Shown: positions 7,552-15,400 of the stretch, one piece after another
How the letters are laid out: each line of letters begins with the position of its first letter
Numbering within the stretch: position 1 is the first letter of the stretch
DNA from: UBA6183 sp034676125
GTDB lineage: Bacteria; Bacteroidota; Bacteroidia; UKL13-3
Assembly (NCBI GenBank): GCA_034676125.1
Contig: JAUCCO010000066.1
Span: 1-17,813 of the forward strand
Length of the DNA stretch: 17,813 bases
Direction of reading: 5' to 3'
Notes under the pieces: model-generated
The model's input: only the letters and a program-made list of their open reading frames with translations
What the model was told of the DNA's origin: nothing
Databases searched by the model: none
Translations under genes and position numbers: made by a program

Positions 7552-8625
7552 TTATGCTAAGTTTCCTTCTTTTAGTCGTTCGGTATTTTCGGCTATTTGT
7601 AGTTTATCAATAAACTCTTGTATATCACCATTCATTACATCCGATAAATTATACGCAGTTAAACCAATACGATGATCAGTAACACGACCTTGAGGATAAT
7701 TATAGGTGCGAATTTTTGCAGAACGATCTCCAGTAGAAACCATCGTTTTACGTGAGCTTGCAATTTTTTCGTTGTGTTTTTGTAATTCAATTTCGTACAA
7801 CTTAGTACGCAACATTTGCATAGCACGGGCACGGTTACCAAGCTGTGTGCGCTCTACCTGACATACTACCACAATACCTGAAGGTTTATGGGTTAACATT
7901 ACTTTAGATTCCACCTTGTTTACATTCTGTCCACCAGCACCACCCGAACGAGCAGTTTGCATATCAATATCAGCCGGATTTAAATCCACATCCACATCTT
8001 CTGCTTCGGGCAATACAACCACGGTAGCGGCAGATGTATGCACCCTACCTTGAGTTTCGGTATCAGGCACACGTTGCACCCTATGCACACCACTTTCGTA
8101 TTTTAAAATTCCGTAAACATCATCACCAGAAACTTCAATCACAATTTCTTTATATCCACCAGCAGTACCTTCAGTAAAATCAATTACATCAGTTTTCCAA
8201 CCTCTTTGTTCGCAATAGCGCATATACATACGGTACAAATCACCAGCAAAAATACTGGCTTCATCGCCACCTGTTCCACCCCTAATTTCTAACACTGCAT
8301 TTTTCGAATCTTCAGGATCTTTAGGTACCAAAAGCATTCTTACTTCTTCTTCTAAAGGTGCAATCTTAGGCAACATCTCATCTATTTCTAGCTTGGCCAT
8401 TTCCCTAAGTTCATCATCCTTTTCGGTACTTAAAATTTGCTTGTTGTTTTCAATATTTCCAACCAAATTTCTGTACTCATAATATTTTTCAACTATTTTC
8501 TGTAAGTCTTTATACTCGCGATTTAATTGGGTAAAACGTTTCATATCGCTTACCACATCTGGCTGCGAAAGCATATCTTGAACCTGATCAAACCGTACTT
8601 TTAAAGTTTCTAATTTCTGTAACAT
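7552..8625 (-). CDS. prfA: Peptide chain release factor 1
   Basis: RF1 reads UAA and UAG stop codons in the ribosomal A site and triggers peptidyl-tRNA hydrolysis. The 357 residues match the usual length of about 360. The GGQ catalytic loop is at 231-233 (ARSGGAGGQNVNK). The stop-codon recognition tripeptide of RF1 (PxT; PAT in E. coli) is PDT here at 187-189, within HRVQRVPDTETQGR, which marks this as RF1 and not RF2 (SPF). The domain 1 coiled coil occupies about residues 1-100. Its presence fits the TAG stops used by several neighbours. The gene follows the propeller protein gene by 129 bases, a gap that may hold its own promoter, though no full match was found. Confidence 0.97.
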   Translation of the reverse strand: MLQKLETLKVRFDQVQDMLSQPDVVSDMKRFTQLNREYKDLQKIVEKYYEYRNLVGNIENNKQILSTEKDDELREMAKLEIDEMLPKIAPLEEEVRMLLVPKDPEDSKNAVLEIRGGTGGDEASIFAGDLYRMYMRYCEQRGWKTDVIDFTEGTAGGYKEIVIEVSGDDVYGILKYESGVHRVQRVPDTETQGRVHTSAATVVVLPEAEDVDVDLNPADIDMQTARSGGAGGQNVNKVESKVMLTHKPSGIVVVCQVERTQLGNRARAMQMLRTKLYEIELQKHNEKIASSRKTMVSTGDRSAKIRTYNYPQGRVTDHRIGLTAYNLSDVMNGDIQEFIDKLQIAENTERLKEGNLA

Positions 8626-8754
8626 CTGTATGTTTTATTATCACCTAAAACCTATTTATCATTGCATAATACACTGACAACAAGTTGCTTTATTTAATTG
8701 TATAAATAAAAGGTGCGCGAATTTCGGTTATTTTTATCACACCACCAACCAAAA

Positions 8755-9558
8755 CTAATAGCTATAAATGTAAATGCTATCTGGTTTTTGAAGATAAATA
8801 CGCTCTTTTTCGATAGTCATTTTAATAACATTTAAGGTATCGGGCATGGCATAAGAGCTGTTTAATGATGCTTGCCAATTGTATTTATTTAACATGCCAC
8901 TTTGGTAGTAATACATGCTTTTGTTTGATATTTTTATATCGCTAACGCCTTTAATAGGTATGGTTTTTATGTATGATGCAAACACATCAAACTCCATAAC
9001 ACCATTTAAACTATCCACCACAAATACACGGTCATCGTTATCATGTATCATACTTACTGCGGCATTATTGGTAATGTATTGCCTAATGTTTCCGCTGGTT
9101 TGTTCTACCACATTTTTTTGGTTGATTTTTTTAAGCTGCAAATCTCCTAAATCAAATACCCATAAATTATTATCGTAAGCACGCGCAATTGCTGATGCTT
9201 GAATTATTTCGGCTTTAACTAAATCTATTTCGCCTCGATAGGCCAGGTTATTATCTAAATAAATTACCTTGTTTAGCTCCCTATAAAATAAAAATATTAC
9301 CATAGGGTTTGATGCGTCTATTTGTGTAATACTACCTGCATAATTATAATTTAGGGTAGCTAATAATGTACCATTACGGCCATATTTATTTAACTGATTG
9401 GTTTGAGTTACCACATACAAATTTCCTAAATTATCGGTATGTATAAACTTAGCATTGGCTTTAAATGCAGCTACTAAATTATAGTTCATAGGAGTTTGCT
9501 TGGGTGCAAAACTCATTGCCGAAAAACTAATAATGATTAATACTAAAAGTATGCGCAT
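8755..9558 (-). CDS. Secreted propeller-like protein of unknown function
   Basis: The 267-residue product begins with a signal peptide (MRILLVLIIISFSAMSFA). The rest is made of repeated beta-strand segments of the kind seen in NHL/WD-like propellers, such as FIHTDNLGNLYVVTQTNQLNKY (38-59), NNLWVFDLGDLQLKKIN, and DRVFVVDSLNGVMEFD. No catalytic motif is recognisable. Its ATG overlaps the lpxH stop by one base (TAATG on the minus strand), so the two are translationally coupled. Proteins of this type are frequently encoded next to lpxH in Bacteroidota, from memory, and a periplasmic or outer-membrane role is likely. The gene ends with TAG. Confidence 0.75.
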   Translation of the reverse strand: MRILLVLIIISFSAMSFAPKQTPMNYNLVAAFKANAKFIHTDNLGNLYVVTQTNQLNKYGRNGTLLATLNYNYAGSITQIDASNPMVIFLFYRELNKVIYLDNNLAYRGEIDLVKAEIIQASAIARAYDNNLWVFDLGDLQLKKINQKNVVEQTSGNIRQYITNNAAVSMIHDNDDRVFVVDSLNGVMEFDVFASYIKTIPIKGVSDIKISNKSMYYYQSGMLNKYNWQASLNSSYAMPDTLNVIKMTIEKERIYLQKPDSIYIYSY

Positions 9559-10310
9559 TAGCTTGTATAGGTTTTAATTACTAGTTCGTTGCCATCAAAA
9601 ACTGCATAAGTATTATACACCATCCAATCGCCAAGGTTTACATAATTACTATTTTCTCCCACTGGCCTAATCATGGGTAAATGCCTATGCCCAAACACAA
9701 AATAATCTACGTGGGTATGGGTTAAAAATTGTTTAGCATATAACATTAAATGTTCTTTGCTATCACCATAATAAACGGCATCTTCGGCAAACGTATGTTT
9801 TTTACTTCGTGCCGAAAACCAATTGGCAATTCCAATTCCTATATTTGGGTGAAAAAATGCAAATAACCTTTGAAAAAAATAATTGCGATACACACTCAAA
9901 ATAAACTTAAACCATTTTTGATCTGGGCCTAAACCATCACCATGACCGATATGAAATTTTTTAGCGCCTAAATTAACGGTAATCGGTTTATGATGAACAG
10001 TACAACCCAACTCTTGTTGCAAATAACCAAATTGCCATAAATCGTGGTTACCACAAAATATGTGTAGCTCAATACCTGCATCACTTAACTCGGCAAGCTT
10101 GCCAAGCAAACGCGTAAATCCTTTTGGAACAACCGTTTTAAACTCAAACCAAAAATCAAACAAATCGCCCACCAAGTATATGGCTTTAGCATCGTGCTTA
10201 ATGCTATCAAGCCAACTCACAATTAGCTTTTCGCGTATTAAGCTTGAGGCATAATCAGGAACCCCTAAATGAAAATCGGAAGCAAAATATATGTTTTTAG
10301 GGGTGCTCAA
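9558..10310 (-). CDS. lpxH: UDP-2,3-diacylglucosamine diphosphatase (LpxH-type)
   Basis: This metallophosphoesterase cleaves UDP-2,3-diacylglucosamine to lipid X and UMP in lipid A synthesis at the inner membrane. The full set of metal-binding motifs is present: SDFHLG (D12, H14), GDLFDFWFE (D49, D52), GNHD (87-90), HGDG (H123, D125) and GHRH (207-210). The 250 residues suit the family. The frame has no ATG before the first metal motif; the only usable start is the TTG at 10310, which puts the conserved IYFASDFH strand at residue 7, as expected. The gene is 61 bases downstream of the LUD gene and overlaps the propeller gene by one base. It could also be an LpxH2-like paralogue acting on another UDP-acyl-sugar. 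Confidence 0.88.
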   Translation of the reverse strand: MSTPKNIYFASDFHLGVPDYASSLIREKLIVSWLDSIKHDAKAIYLVGDLFDFWFEFKTVVPKGFTRLLGKLAELSDAGIELHIFCGNHDLWQFGYLQQELGCTVHHKPITVNLGAKKFHIGHGDGLGPDQKWFKFILSVYRNYFFQRLFAFFHPNIGIGIANWFSARSKKHTFAEDAVYYGDSKEHLMLYAKQFLTHTHVDYFVFGHRHLPMIRPVGENSNYVNLGDWMVYNTYAVFDGNELVIKTYTS

Positions 10311-10371
10311 TAGGTTGTTTTATTATGCTATAATTAATAAGTTTACAAAAATGGTTACGTTTTTAAATCCA

Positions 10372-11049
10372 CTAATGGTTGTGGTTCTGGTCGTCAATTA
10401 AAAAAACAAAAAGCTCCTTAGGTCCATGTGCCCCTATTACAGTGGTGTTATCCACCTCAGCAGTGCGACTAGGGCCTGTGGTAAAACTTAACATACTTGG
10501 TAAACTTCTACCGTATTTATTTTTAATAGATTGCATGGCATCTTTTAGTTCCATAACAACTTGCGATGTATTGGCAACAACAATATGTATTTGCGGAAAT
10601 ATAGAAATTGCCCGACCATTTTTTGCCGAACTAAGTAAAACACTTCCGGTTCTGGCCACTAAACTTTCGCATGATGTTATTCCAACAAGCGCTTTAGTTA
10701 TGGATGTTTTCTCTTCAGAAAAATTAACACCAATATCATTTAATTGTCGCTGTATATCATCTTCCCAACAATAAATATGTTTTAATTTTTTACGTTCAAT
10801 AAGGGTAAGTAATTTGTCTAAAAAATCAAATTTATTATCGCAATAAACAAACTGGCCTTGTGCTTGGGTAAAGTTACTAGCAAAGGTTTCTAAAAGTGGT
10901 TCTTGAGTTTGAGGTTGGGTATATACATTAGTTTCCAAATCAATGTTTGTGTACATTGCTTTAGATTTAAAAATGAGTGCTTGACGAACCCTTTTTAATA
11001 TTTTTTCTTTGGCTGTGGTTGTGTTTTGTTCTAATGCCACTGGCAGCAA
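10372..11049 (-). CDS. LUD-domain protein (LutC/YkgG family)
   Basis: The 225-residue protein carries the LUD fold seen in LutC, a component of lactate utilisation in Bacillus. Hallmarks are LVARTGSVLLSS (130-141), the TTGPSRTAEVD stretch (190-200) and IGAHGPKELFVFLID (205-219) at the end. The N-terminus has a helical AKEKILKRVRQAL segment at 13-25, typical of the family. No ATG precedes it; a TTG at 11049 or a GTG at 11040 must serve. The partners LutA and LutB (Fe-S proteins) are not nearby, so a role in lactate oxidation is uncertain. Next in the operon comes lpxH. The gene ends with TAG. Confidence 0.85.
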   Translation of the reverse strand: MLPVALEQNTTTAKEKILKRVRQALIFKSKAMYTNIDLETNVYTQPQTQEPLLETFASNFTQAQGQFVYCDNKFDFLDKLLTLIERKKLKHIYCWEDDIQRQLNDIGVNFSEEKTSITKALVGITSCESLVARTGSVLLSSAKNGRAISIFPQIHIVVANTSQVVMELKDAMQSIKNKYGRSLPSMLSFTTGPSRTAEVDNTTVIGAHGPKELFVFLIDDQNHNH

Positions 11050-11064
11050 GTTAAGTTAATTGTA

Positions 11065-11096
11065 CAAATATAAAAATTAACACAACAATGCCTCAA
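11065..11096 (-). promoter_or_regulatory. Candidate promoter of the LUD-lpxH operon
   Basis: On the minus strand TATATTTG (11065-11072) is an exact TAnnTTTG box, with a TTG 21 bases upstream (11094-11096), slightly longer than usual. Transcription would begin near 11059, only about 10 bases before the TTG start codon. Confidence 0.5.
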
Positions 11097-11110
11097 CCAA
11101 ATGCTTGGTT

Positions 11111-11362
11111 CTATTTCTTTTTTGCCAATTCCTTTTCGTGTGCTAAAACCATCTTTACGGCCTTTTTTAAACTTTGTTTTGATGCATGATGATGGTAATC
11201 TATAAAAATAGAACTCATGTACAATTGAAATTGTTCTCGTAAATTTGGTTCAGGTTTGTGTGGTTTCATGATAGGGATATACGTTAAATCATCTCTTTTT
11301 GTTTTAGGTACTTTTTTTTGATACTGCAATGTCTGCTTATTTAAACGGTATCTGCATGACAA
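11111..11362 (-). CDS. Small basic hypothetical protein
   Basis: The open frame encodes up to 83 residues if the TTG at 11362 is used. The first ATG, at 11269, gives 52 residues beginning MKPHKPEPNL. The product is basic, with a helical, Lys-rich C-terminus (SLKKAVKMVLAHEKELAKKK) and a YHHH run in the middle, no signal peptide and no known motif. The N-terminal CRYRLNKQTLQYQK piece faintly resembles the opening of some Bacteroidota membrane peptidases, which could mean a remnant. Both ends are free of overlap with other genes and the stop is 62 bases upstream of the LUD start on the same strand. It may be real or a chance frame. Confidence 0.4.
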   Translation of the reverse strand: MSCRYRLNKQTLQYQKKVPKTKRDDLTYIPIMKPHKPEPNLREQFQLYMSSIFIDYHHHASKQSLKKAVKMVLAHEKELAKKK

Positions 11363-11546
11363 CTATATATTTAACACCTCAGTAGTTTTAACATATCTTT
11401 TTTTGAAATTTAAGGTTGATAAAAAACCTGTTTGATTAATAAACGCACTTTACATTGCCCATTGCGTCAATCATGCATGCTGTAGCCAAAAAACAATAAT
11501 TAAGCATCTAAATTTTAGCAAATACCACCCTTTATAAAATTTAATA

Positions 11547-11554
11547 TACATTTG
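11547..11554 (+). promoter_or_regulatory. Candidate -7 box of the panD operon
   Basis: TACATTTG is an exact TAnnTTTG box 11 bases before the panD ATG at 11566. No TTG is found at the usual distance upstream. If it is used, transcription begins about 5 bases before the ATG, so the mRNA would be nearly leaderless. Confidence 0.4.
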
Positions 11555-11565
11555 CAGCGCTTTTT

Positions 11566-11916
11566 ATGCAGATACAATTATTAAAATCTAAAATACACCG
11601 CGCCAAATTAACTCAAACAGAGTTACATTACGTAGGTAGCATCACCATTGACGAAGCGTTGATGGAAGCCGCAAATATGATTGAAAACGAGAAGGTTCAA
11701 GTTGTTAATGTTAACAATGGCGAACGGCTTGAAACTTACATTATTAAAGGCGAAAGAAACAGTGGCGTAATTTGCCTGAACGGACCAGCAGCACGCAAGG
11801 GTTTTGTGGGTGATTATTTGGTAATTATTTCTTATGCAACAATGGATTTTGAAGAGGCTAAAAAATATACACCAATTGCCATTTACCCAGACAATAACAA
11901 CCGACTAATAAGTTGA
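11566..11916 (+). CDS. panD: Aspartate 1-decarboxylase
   Basis: PanD makes beta-alanine from aspartate for pantothenate and coenzyme A. It is a pyruvoyl enzyme made as a proenzyme that cuts itself between Gly24 and Ser25, and both are present in HYVGSITID. Other conserved active-site residues are at their usual positions: Lys9, His11, Arg12, Arg54, Thr57 and Tyr58. The NGPAARKGFVGD segment (72-83) is the family signature. At 116 residues it is slightly shorter than E. coli PanD (126). It is the first gene of a plus-strand operon, and its TGA overlaps the next gene's TTG start, so the two are coupled. Confidence 0.96.
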   Translation: MQIQLLKSKIHRAKLTQTELHYVGSITIDEALMEAANMIENEKVQVVNVNNGERLETYIIKGERNSGVICLNGPAARKGFVGDYLVIISYATMDFEEAKKYTPIAIYPDNNNRLIS

Positions 11917-12902
11917 ACAACTCGCTAAAAAAAACAGCTCAAACTGCAATAATTTTTGCGATAGGTGCAGCCTTTTTATACTTTGTATTTAAAGGTACAA
12001 ACTGGCCAGATTTATGGCAAAAATTTATTCAAGCAAATTTTAATTGGATAGCTGTTGGATTAGCAATATCACTAATTAGCCATTGGCTTAGGGCTTATCG
12101 TGCTACCATGCTTTACCAAGCAATGGATTACAAAATAAGCATTACCAATAGTTTACACGCTGTTTTTATAGGTTACTTTATTAATTACTTTATTCCGCGT
12201 GGTGGCGAAGTTTCTCGTTGTGCTGCATTAACTAAAACCAATCAGTTACCATTAGAAAAAGGCTTAGGCTCTGTAATAGTTGAGCGTTTGGTTGATATGC
12301 TAATGTTGGTGGTAATTATTGGCTTGGTATTTCTATTACAGTTTAATGTTATTTACGATTACATAACCACCAATTTAGGAGCAAATAAAACTGCCGAAAG
12401 TAGTAACCTAAAATATTATTTAATAGGTGCAGTAATTTTGGGTGCAGCCATACTTTGGCTAATGCGTAGGAAACTTTTGGCATTACCCATTTTTATTAAG
12501 TTACTGGATAAAGTTAAAGGATTTGCACAAGGATTTGCAAGTATAAAACAGGTACAAAAACCTGTATTGTTTATGGTATTATCCGCTGGTATATGGTTAT
12601 GCTATATACTAATGATGTACTTTTGTTTATTTGCATTATCAGCCACTGCGAGCTTAACATTTACGCAATGTCTAACTGTTTTTGCAATGGGTACTATTGG
12701 TATGATAATTCCAGCTCCAGGCGCAGGTGCAGGCACTTATCATTTTGCAGTAATGCAAGGTTTATTGTTATTTGGTGTAGCACAAGAAGATGGTATTGCA
12801 TACGCAACCATAGTGCATGGCGCACAAATGGTAATGTTTATAGTTATTGGCGCAATAAGTTCGTTGGTGGTATTAAGCAAACACAAGCAACAAGTAAAAT
12901 AA
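11913..12902 (+). CDS. Flippase-like membrane protein (UPF0104 / lysylphosphatidylglycerol synthase TM family)
   Basis: The 329-residue protein has about seven or eight hydrophobic segments, roughly at 10-27, 42-60, 80-95, 127-150, 168-186, 218-245, 255-280 and 300-322. Family signs are HWLRAYRATMLY (57-68), YFINYFIPRGGEVSR (90-104), VIVERLVDM (121-129) and the IIPAPGAGAGTYHFAV stretch in the second half, all typical of the flippase-like domain shared with the MprF membrane part. The start must be the TTG at 11913, overlapping the panD stop; starting later would remove the first membrane segment. A role in moving or modifying lipids or polyprenyl-linked glycans is inferred from the family. 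The gene ends 4 bases before the heptose enzyme gene. Confidence 0.85.
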   Translation: MNNSLKKTAQTAIIFAIGAAFLYFVFKGTNWPDLWQKFIQANFNWIAVGLAISLISHWLRAYRATMLYQAMDYKISITNSLHAVFIGYFINYFIPRGGEVSRCAALTKTNQLPLEKGLGSVIVERLVDMLMLVVIIGLVFLLQFNVIYDYITTNLGANKTAESSNLKYYLIGAVILGAAILWLMRRKLLALPIFIKLLDKVKGFAQGFASIKQVQKPVLFMVLSAGIWLCYILMMYFCLFALSATASLTFTQCLTVFAMGTIGMIIPAPGAGAGTYHFAVMQGLLLFGVAQEDGIAYATIVHGAQMVMFIVIGAISSLVVLSKHKQQVK

Positions 12903-12906
12903 AACT

Positions 12907-13401
12907 ATGGCACATCACAAAACCATATTAGATAAAATTTTTACATCAACCCAAACCTTGCAACAGCAAGTGCAACAATGGCAAACTGCTGGCCAAAAAG
13001 TGGTGTTTACCAATGGTTGTTTTGATATTTTGCACCGTGGCCATGTTGACTATTTGGCTAAGGCTGCTGATTGTGGTGATAAATTAATTATAGGCGTTAA
13101 TACCGATGCTTCGGTTAGTGCATTAAAAGGGCCAAGCCGACCAATACAAGACGAGCAATCTCGTTTACAAATATTGGCTTCGTTGCAATGTGTTGATGCA
13201 GTAATTTTATTTAATGATGCCACTCCTTACAATTTAATTAAAACCTTACAACCGGATGTATTGGTAAAAGGCAGCGATTATAAACCCGAAAATATTGTGG
13301 GTTTTGATATTGTAACCGCAAAAGGCGGACAAGTTAAAACGATTGATTTTATTGATGGTTTTAGCACAAGTGCCATCGAATTAAAAATAAAAAACAATTA
13401 G
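12907..13401 (+). CDS. rfaE2: D-glycero-beta-D-manno-heptose 1-phosphate adenylyltransferase
   Basis: The protein of 164 residues matches the C-terminal half of HldE, encoded on its own as in many Bacteroidota (RfaE2). It activates heptose 1-phosphate with ATP to ADP-heptose for the lipopolysaccharide core. The nucleotidyltransferase signature is complete: FTNGCFDILHRGHVDYL with the HxGH motif at 43-46, then GVNTDASVSALKGPSRPI and the FSTSAIELKIK end, where related enzymes have the STS/TT-x-I motif. A related family member such as glycerol-3-phosphate cytidylyltransferase is less likely given the KGPSRPIQ segment. It follows the flippase-like gene by 4 bases, within an envelope-related operon. 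Confidence 0.92.
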   Translation: MAHHKTILDKIFTSTQTLQQQVQQWQTAGQKVVFTNGCFDILHRGHVDYLAKAADCGDKLIIGVNTDASVSALKGPSRPIQDEQSRLQILASLQCVDAVILFNDATPYNLIKTLQPDVLVKGSDYKPENIVGFDIVTAKGGQVKTIDFIDGFSTSAIELKIKNN

Positions 13402-13443
13402 TTTACCACAAACTTTTACCACTATTTTGTGTTTAGTTTGTTT

Positions 13444-14754
13444 ATGAACAATTCTCCCATATCTGTATTTTGGTTTAGACGAGATTTAAGGCTTGAAGAC
13501 AATGCTGGCTTGTACCACGCACTTAAAAGTGGATTGCCTGTGATGCCCATTTTTATTTTTGATAGCGAAATTTTAAAAAAATTAGAAAACAAGGAGGATA
13601 AACGTGTTGATTTTATTCACCAACAACTAGCCGAATTAAAAACTCAACTTAACCAATTAGGAAGCGATTTGCAGGTGTATTTTGGTAAACCTAAATCTAT
13701 TTGGGAGCTTATAGCAAACAACAATGATGTAGCACATGTATTTACCAACCACGACTACGAACCTTACGCCATTAAAAGAGACAACGAGGTTAAGGAATTT
13801 TTAAACACCCGAAAAATTAGTTTTACCTCCTATAAAGACCAATGTATTTTTGAGTACAACGAAGTGCTTAAAGATGATGGATTACCTTACACCGTTTTTA
13901 CTCCTTATAGTAAAAAATGGAAAGCAAAGTTGAATGATTTTTATTTGAGTAGTTATCCAAACGAAAAGTACTTTGATAATTTTTTAAAAGTAAAAACACC
14001 TTCAGTACTTTTAACATTAACCAAGCTTGGATTTGTTAAAACCGACACCCATTTTCCATCAAAACAAACGGCACAAAGCATTATAAAAAACTACGATAAA
14101 ACACGAAATTTTCCAGCCATTTTAGGAACTTCGCGTTTAGGTTTGCATTTTAGATTTGGCACCATTAGCATTAGAGAAAAAGCACGAAAGGCACTTGCAC
14201 TAAACGAAACTTTTTTAAACGAATTAATTTGGCGGGATTTTTATATGATGATTTTGGCAAACTTTCCACGCGTAGCTGAAGGTCCGTTTAAAAAACAATA
14301 TGCAATAATACAATGGCGCAATAATCCAGAAGAGTTTGATGCTTGGTGTAATGGAAAAACAGGTTACCCAATTGTAGATGCAGGTATGAGAGAACTTAAC
14401 ACAACAGGTTATATGCACAACCGTGTTAGAATGATTGTAGCCAGTTTTTTAACCAAACATTTATTAATAGATTGGGCTTGGGGTGAGGCTTATTTTGCCG
14501 AAAAATTATTAGATTTTGATTTGAGTGCAAACAATGGCGGTTGGCAGTGGGCAGCAGGTTGTGGCACAGATGCTGCTCCATATTTTAGGGTATTTAACCC
14601 TGCATTACAAACCGAAAAGTTTGACAAAGAATTAAAGTATGTTAAAAAATGGGTGCCCGAGTATGGCACACCAAAACAACTATTACCCATTGTGGAACAC
14701 AGCATGGCAAGAGACCGGTGCTTGGCAACTTACAAAGCGGCATTACAACCTTAA
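13444..14754 (+). CDS. phrB: Class I DNA photolyase / cryptochrome family
   Basis: It should repair UV-made cyclobutane pyrimidine dimers using blue light and FAD. The ATG at 13444 is preferred over the GTG at 13429, as it opens right before the Rossmann-like antenna domain (ISVFWFRRDLRLEDN). The product then has 436 residues. The C-terminal FAD-binding domain shows LIWRDFY (262-268), TGYPIVDAGMREL (306-318), MHNRVRM (324-330), and a GGWQWAAG segment (365-372) with GTDAAPYF after it, which sit against the flavin in class I enzymes. Cryptochrome function cannot be excluded from sequence alone. The gene is 42 bases after rfaE2 and is last in the operon, followed by two hairpins. Confidence 0.93.
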   Translation: MNNSPISVFWFRRDLRLEDNAGLYHALKSGLPVMPIFIFDSEILKKLENKEDKRVDFIHQQLAELKTQLNQLGSDLQVYFGKPKSIWELIANNNDVAHVFTNHDYEPYAIKRDNEVKEFLNTRKISFTSYKDQCIFEYNEVLKDDGLPYTVFTPYSKKWKAKLNDFYLSSYPNEKYFDNFLKVKTPSVLLTLTKLGFVKTDTHFPSKQTAQSIIKNYDKTRNFPAILGTSRLGLHFRFGTISIREKARKALALNETFLNELIWRDFYMMILANFPRVAEGPFKKQYAIIQWRNNPEEFDAWCNGKTGYPIVDAGMRELNTTGYMHNRVRMIVASFLTKHLLIDWAWGEAYFAEKLLDFDLSANNGGWQWAAGCGTDAAPYFRVFNPALQTEKFDKELKYVKKWVPEYGTPKQLLPIVEHSMARDRCLATYKAALQP

Positions 14755-14777
14755 AAATACGACATATCACGTATTTT
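14754..14777 (+). terminator. Weak hairpin at the phrB stop codon
   Basis: AAAATACG (14754-14761) and CGTATTTT (14770-14777) form an 8-base perfect inverted repeat with an 8-base loop. It starts at the last base of the phrB stop codon. It is AT-rich, so it probably acts as mRNA end protection or a weak first terminator ahead of the stronger one at 14861. Confidence 0.35.
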
Positions 14778-14860
14778 AATCTCAACTTTTAAAACGTTGC
14801 TTTGAATCTTATTAGTCTGTATAAAGTATTTTACCCCCTAATACGTTATACCCTAACATT

Positions 14861-14889
14861 AAAAAGATTCCGCTAGTCGGGATCTTTTT
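14861..14889 (+). terminator. Intrinsic terminator after phrB, possibly bidirectional
   Basis: A 12-pair stem with one G-T pair (AAAAAGATTCCG with CGGGATCTTTTT) and a CTAGT loop ends in a run of five T. The stem begins with five A, so it could also stop minus-strand RNA from the XRE gene at 15009-15308. It lies about 107 bases after the phrB stop. Confidence 0.7.
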
Positions 14890-15008
14890 GGGTTTATTGG
14901 GGTCTTTTATTATTAAAAATTTCATTATAGTCTCAACATTAATAGAGTTGCAGTGTATTATAATTAATATCACATCTAAGTTGATGCATTTTCTTCCTCA
15001 ACAAGTTT

Positions 15009-15308
15009 CTATTCATATCCTTCTAAAAGCTTTTTAAATTGAGTATATGATATAATTGGGTCTTGAAATATATTAATTTCTGCCACTAACATTAAGTGTA
15101 CAAGATTACAGCCTAGCATATCACAAATTTCAATAAGCAATAAAATATCAAGGGTTACATTTTCTCCTCGTTCAATTTTTGCATACGCTCCTCTATCAGA
15201 ATAACCAAGCTTATTGGCCATATATTCCTGCGTAAAACCTTTGCTAACCCTTATTAATTTAATGGCATTACCAATGTTTTTATATTGAGTAGTTTTGTTT
15301 TGTGGCAT
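15009..15308 (-). CDS. Small XRE-family transcriptional regulator
   Basis: The 99-residue product is one helix-turn-helix domain of the Cro/CI type, residues about 12-66: IGNAIKLIRVSKGFTQEYMANKLGYSDRGAYAKIERGENV, with helix 2/3 at FTQEYMANKLGYSDRGAYAKIERG. The remaining tail (ISYTQFKKLLEGYE) is short and lacks a ligand domain. It should bind a short palindrome as a dimer. Its own promoter (15332-15361) is divergent from that of the lipoprotein cassette, with a perfect 8-1-8 palindrome between them, so it likely controls both directions. There is no toxin-like partner of HigB type next to it. A monocistronic regulator of the adjacent cassette is the simplest reading. Confidence 0.88.
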   Translation of the reverse strand: MPQNKTTQYKNIGNAIKLIRVSKGFTQEYMANKLGYSDRGAYAKIERGENVTLDILLLIEICDMLGCNLVHLMLVAEINIFQDPIISYTQFKKLLEGYE

Positions 15309-15331
15309 AGTAATTTAATTATTATACCATT

Positions 15332-15361
15332 CAAAAGTAAATAAATAAGTAGCAAAATCAA
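15332..15361 (-). promoter_or_regulatory. Bacteroidota-type promoter of the XRE gene
   Basis: On the minus strand TTG (15359-15361), a 19-base spacer and TACTTTTG (15332-15339), an exact TAnnTTTG box. Transcription would begin about 15326, giving a leader of around 18 bases before the ATG at 15308. Confidence 0.7.
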
Positions 15362-15375
15362 CAATTCTGTATGAG

Positions 15376-15392
15376 GGGTCCTATTAGGACCC
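15376..15392. promoter_or_regulatory. Perfect 8-1-8 palindrome, candidate XRE operator
   Basis: GGGTCCTA-T-TAGGACCC. It lies between the two divergent promoters, 14 bases from the TTG of the XRE promoter and 8 bases from the TTTG of the plus-strand promoter. Position and symmetry suit a dimeric regulator acting on both, and the only regulator nearby is the XRE protein. Its GC content is high compared with the surrounding AT-rich DNA. A terminator is unlikely because no T-run follows on either strand. Confidence 0.6.
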
Positions 15393-15400
15393 AGAAATAA

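Noticed and set aside
10379..10774. Plus-strand open frame of 131 codons opposite the LUD gene
   Set aside because: It is antisense to a well-supported conserved gene and has no features of its own.
11470..11482. CATGCATG palindrome upstream of panD
   Set aside because: It is a short self-complementary word without flanking symmetry or a match to the promoter position, and is likely chance.
12593..12931. Plus-strand open frame of 112 codons inside the flippase-like gene
   Set aside because: It is an alternative frame of a clearly coding membrane protein, with unnatural composition rich in Cys, Ser and Arg.
15009..15308. Antitoxin of a toxin-antitoxin pair
   Set aside because: No small toxin-like gene adjoins the XRE gene; neighbours on both sides are a photolyase gene and exported proteins.
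15376..15392. Palindrome as a terminator
   Set aside because: No T-run follows it on either strand and it lies between two promoters, which suits an operator better.
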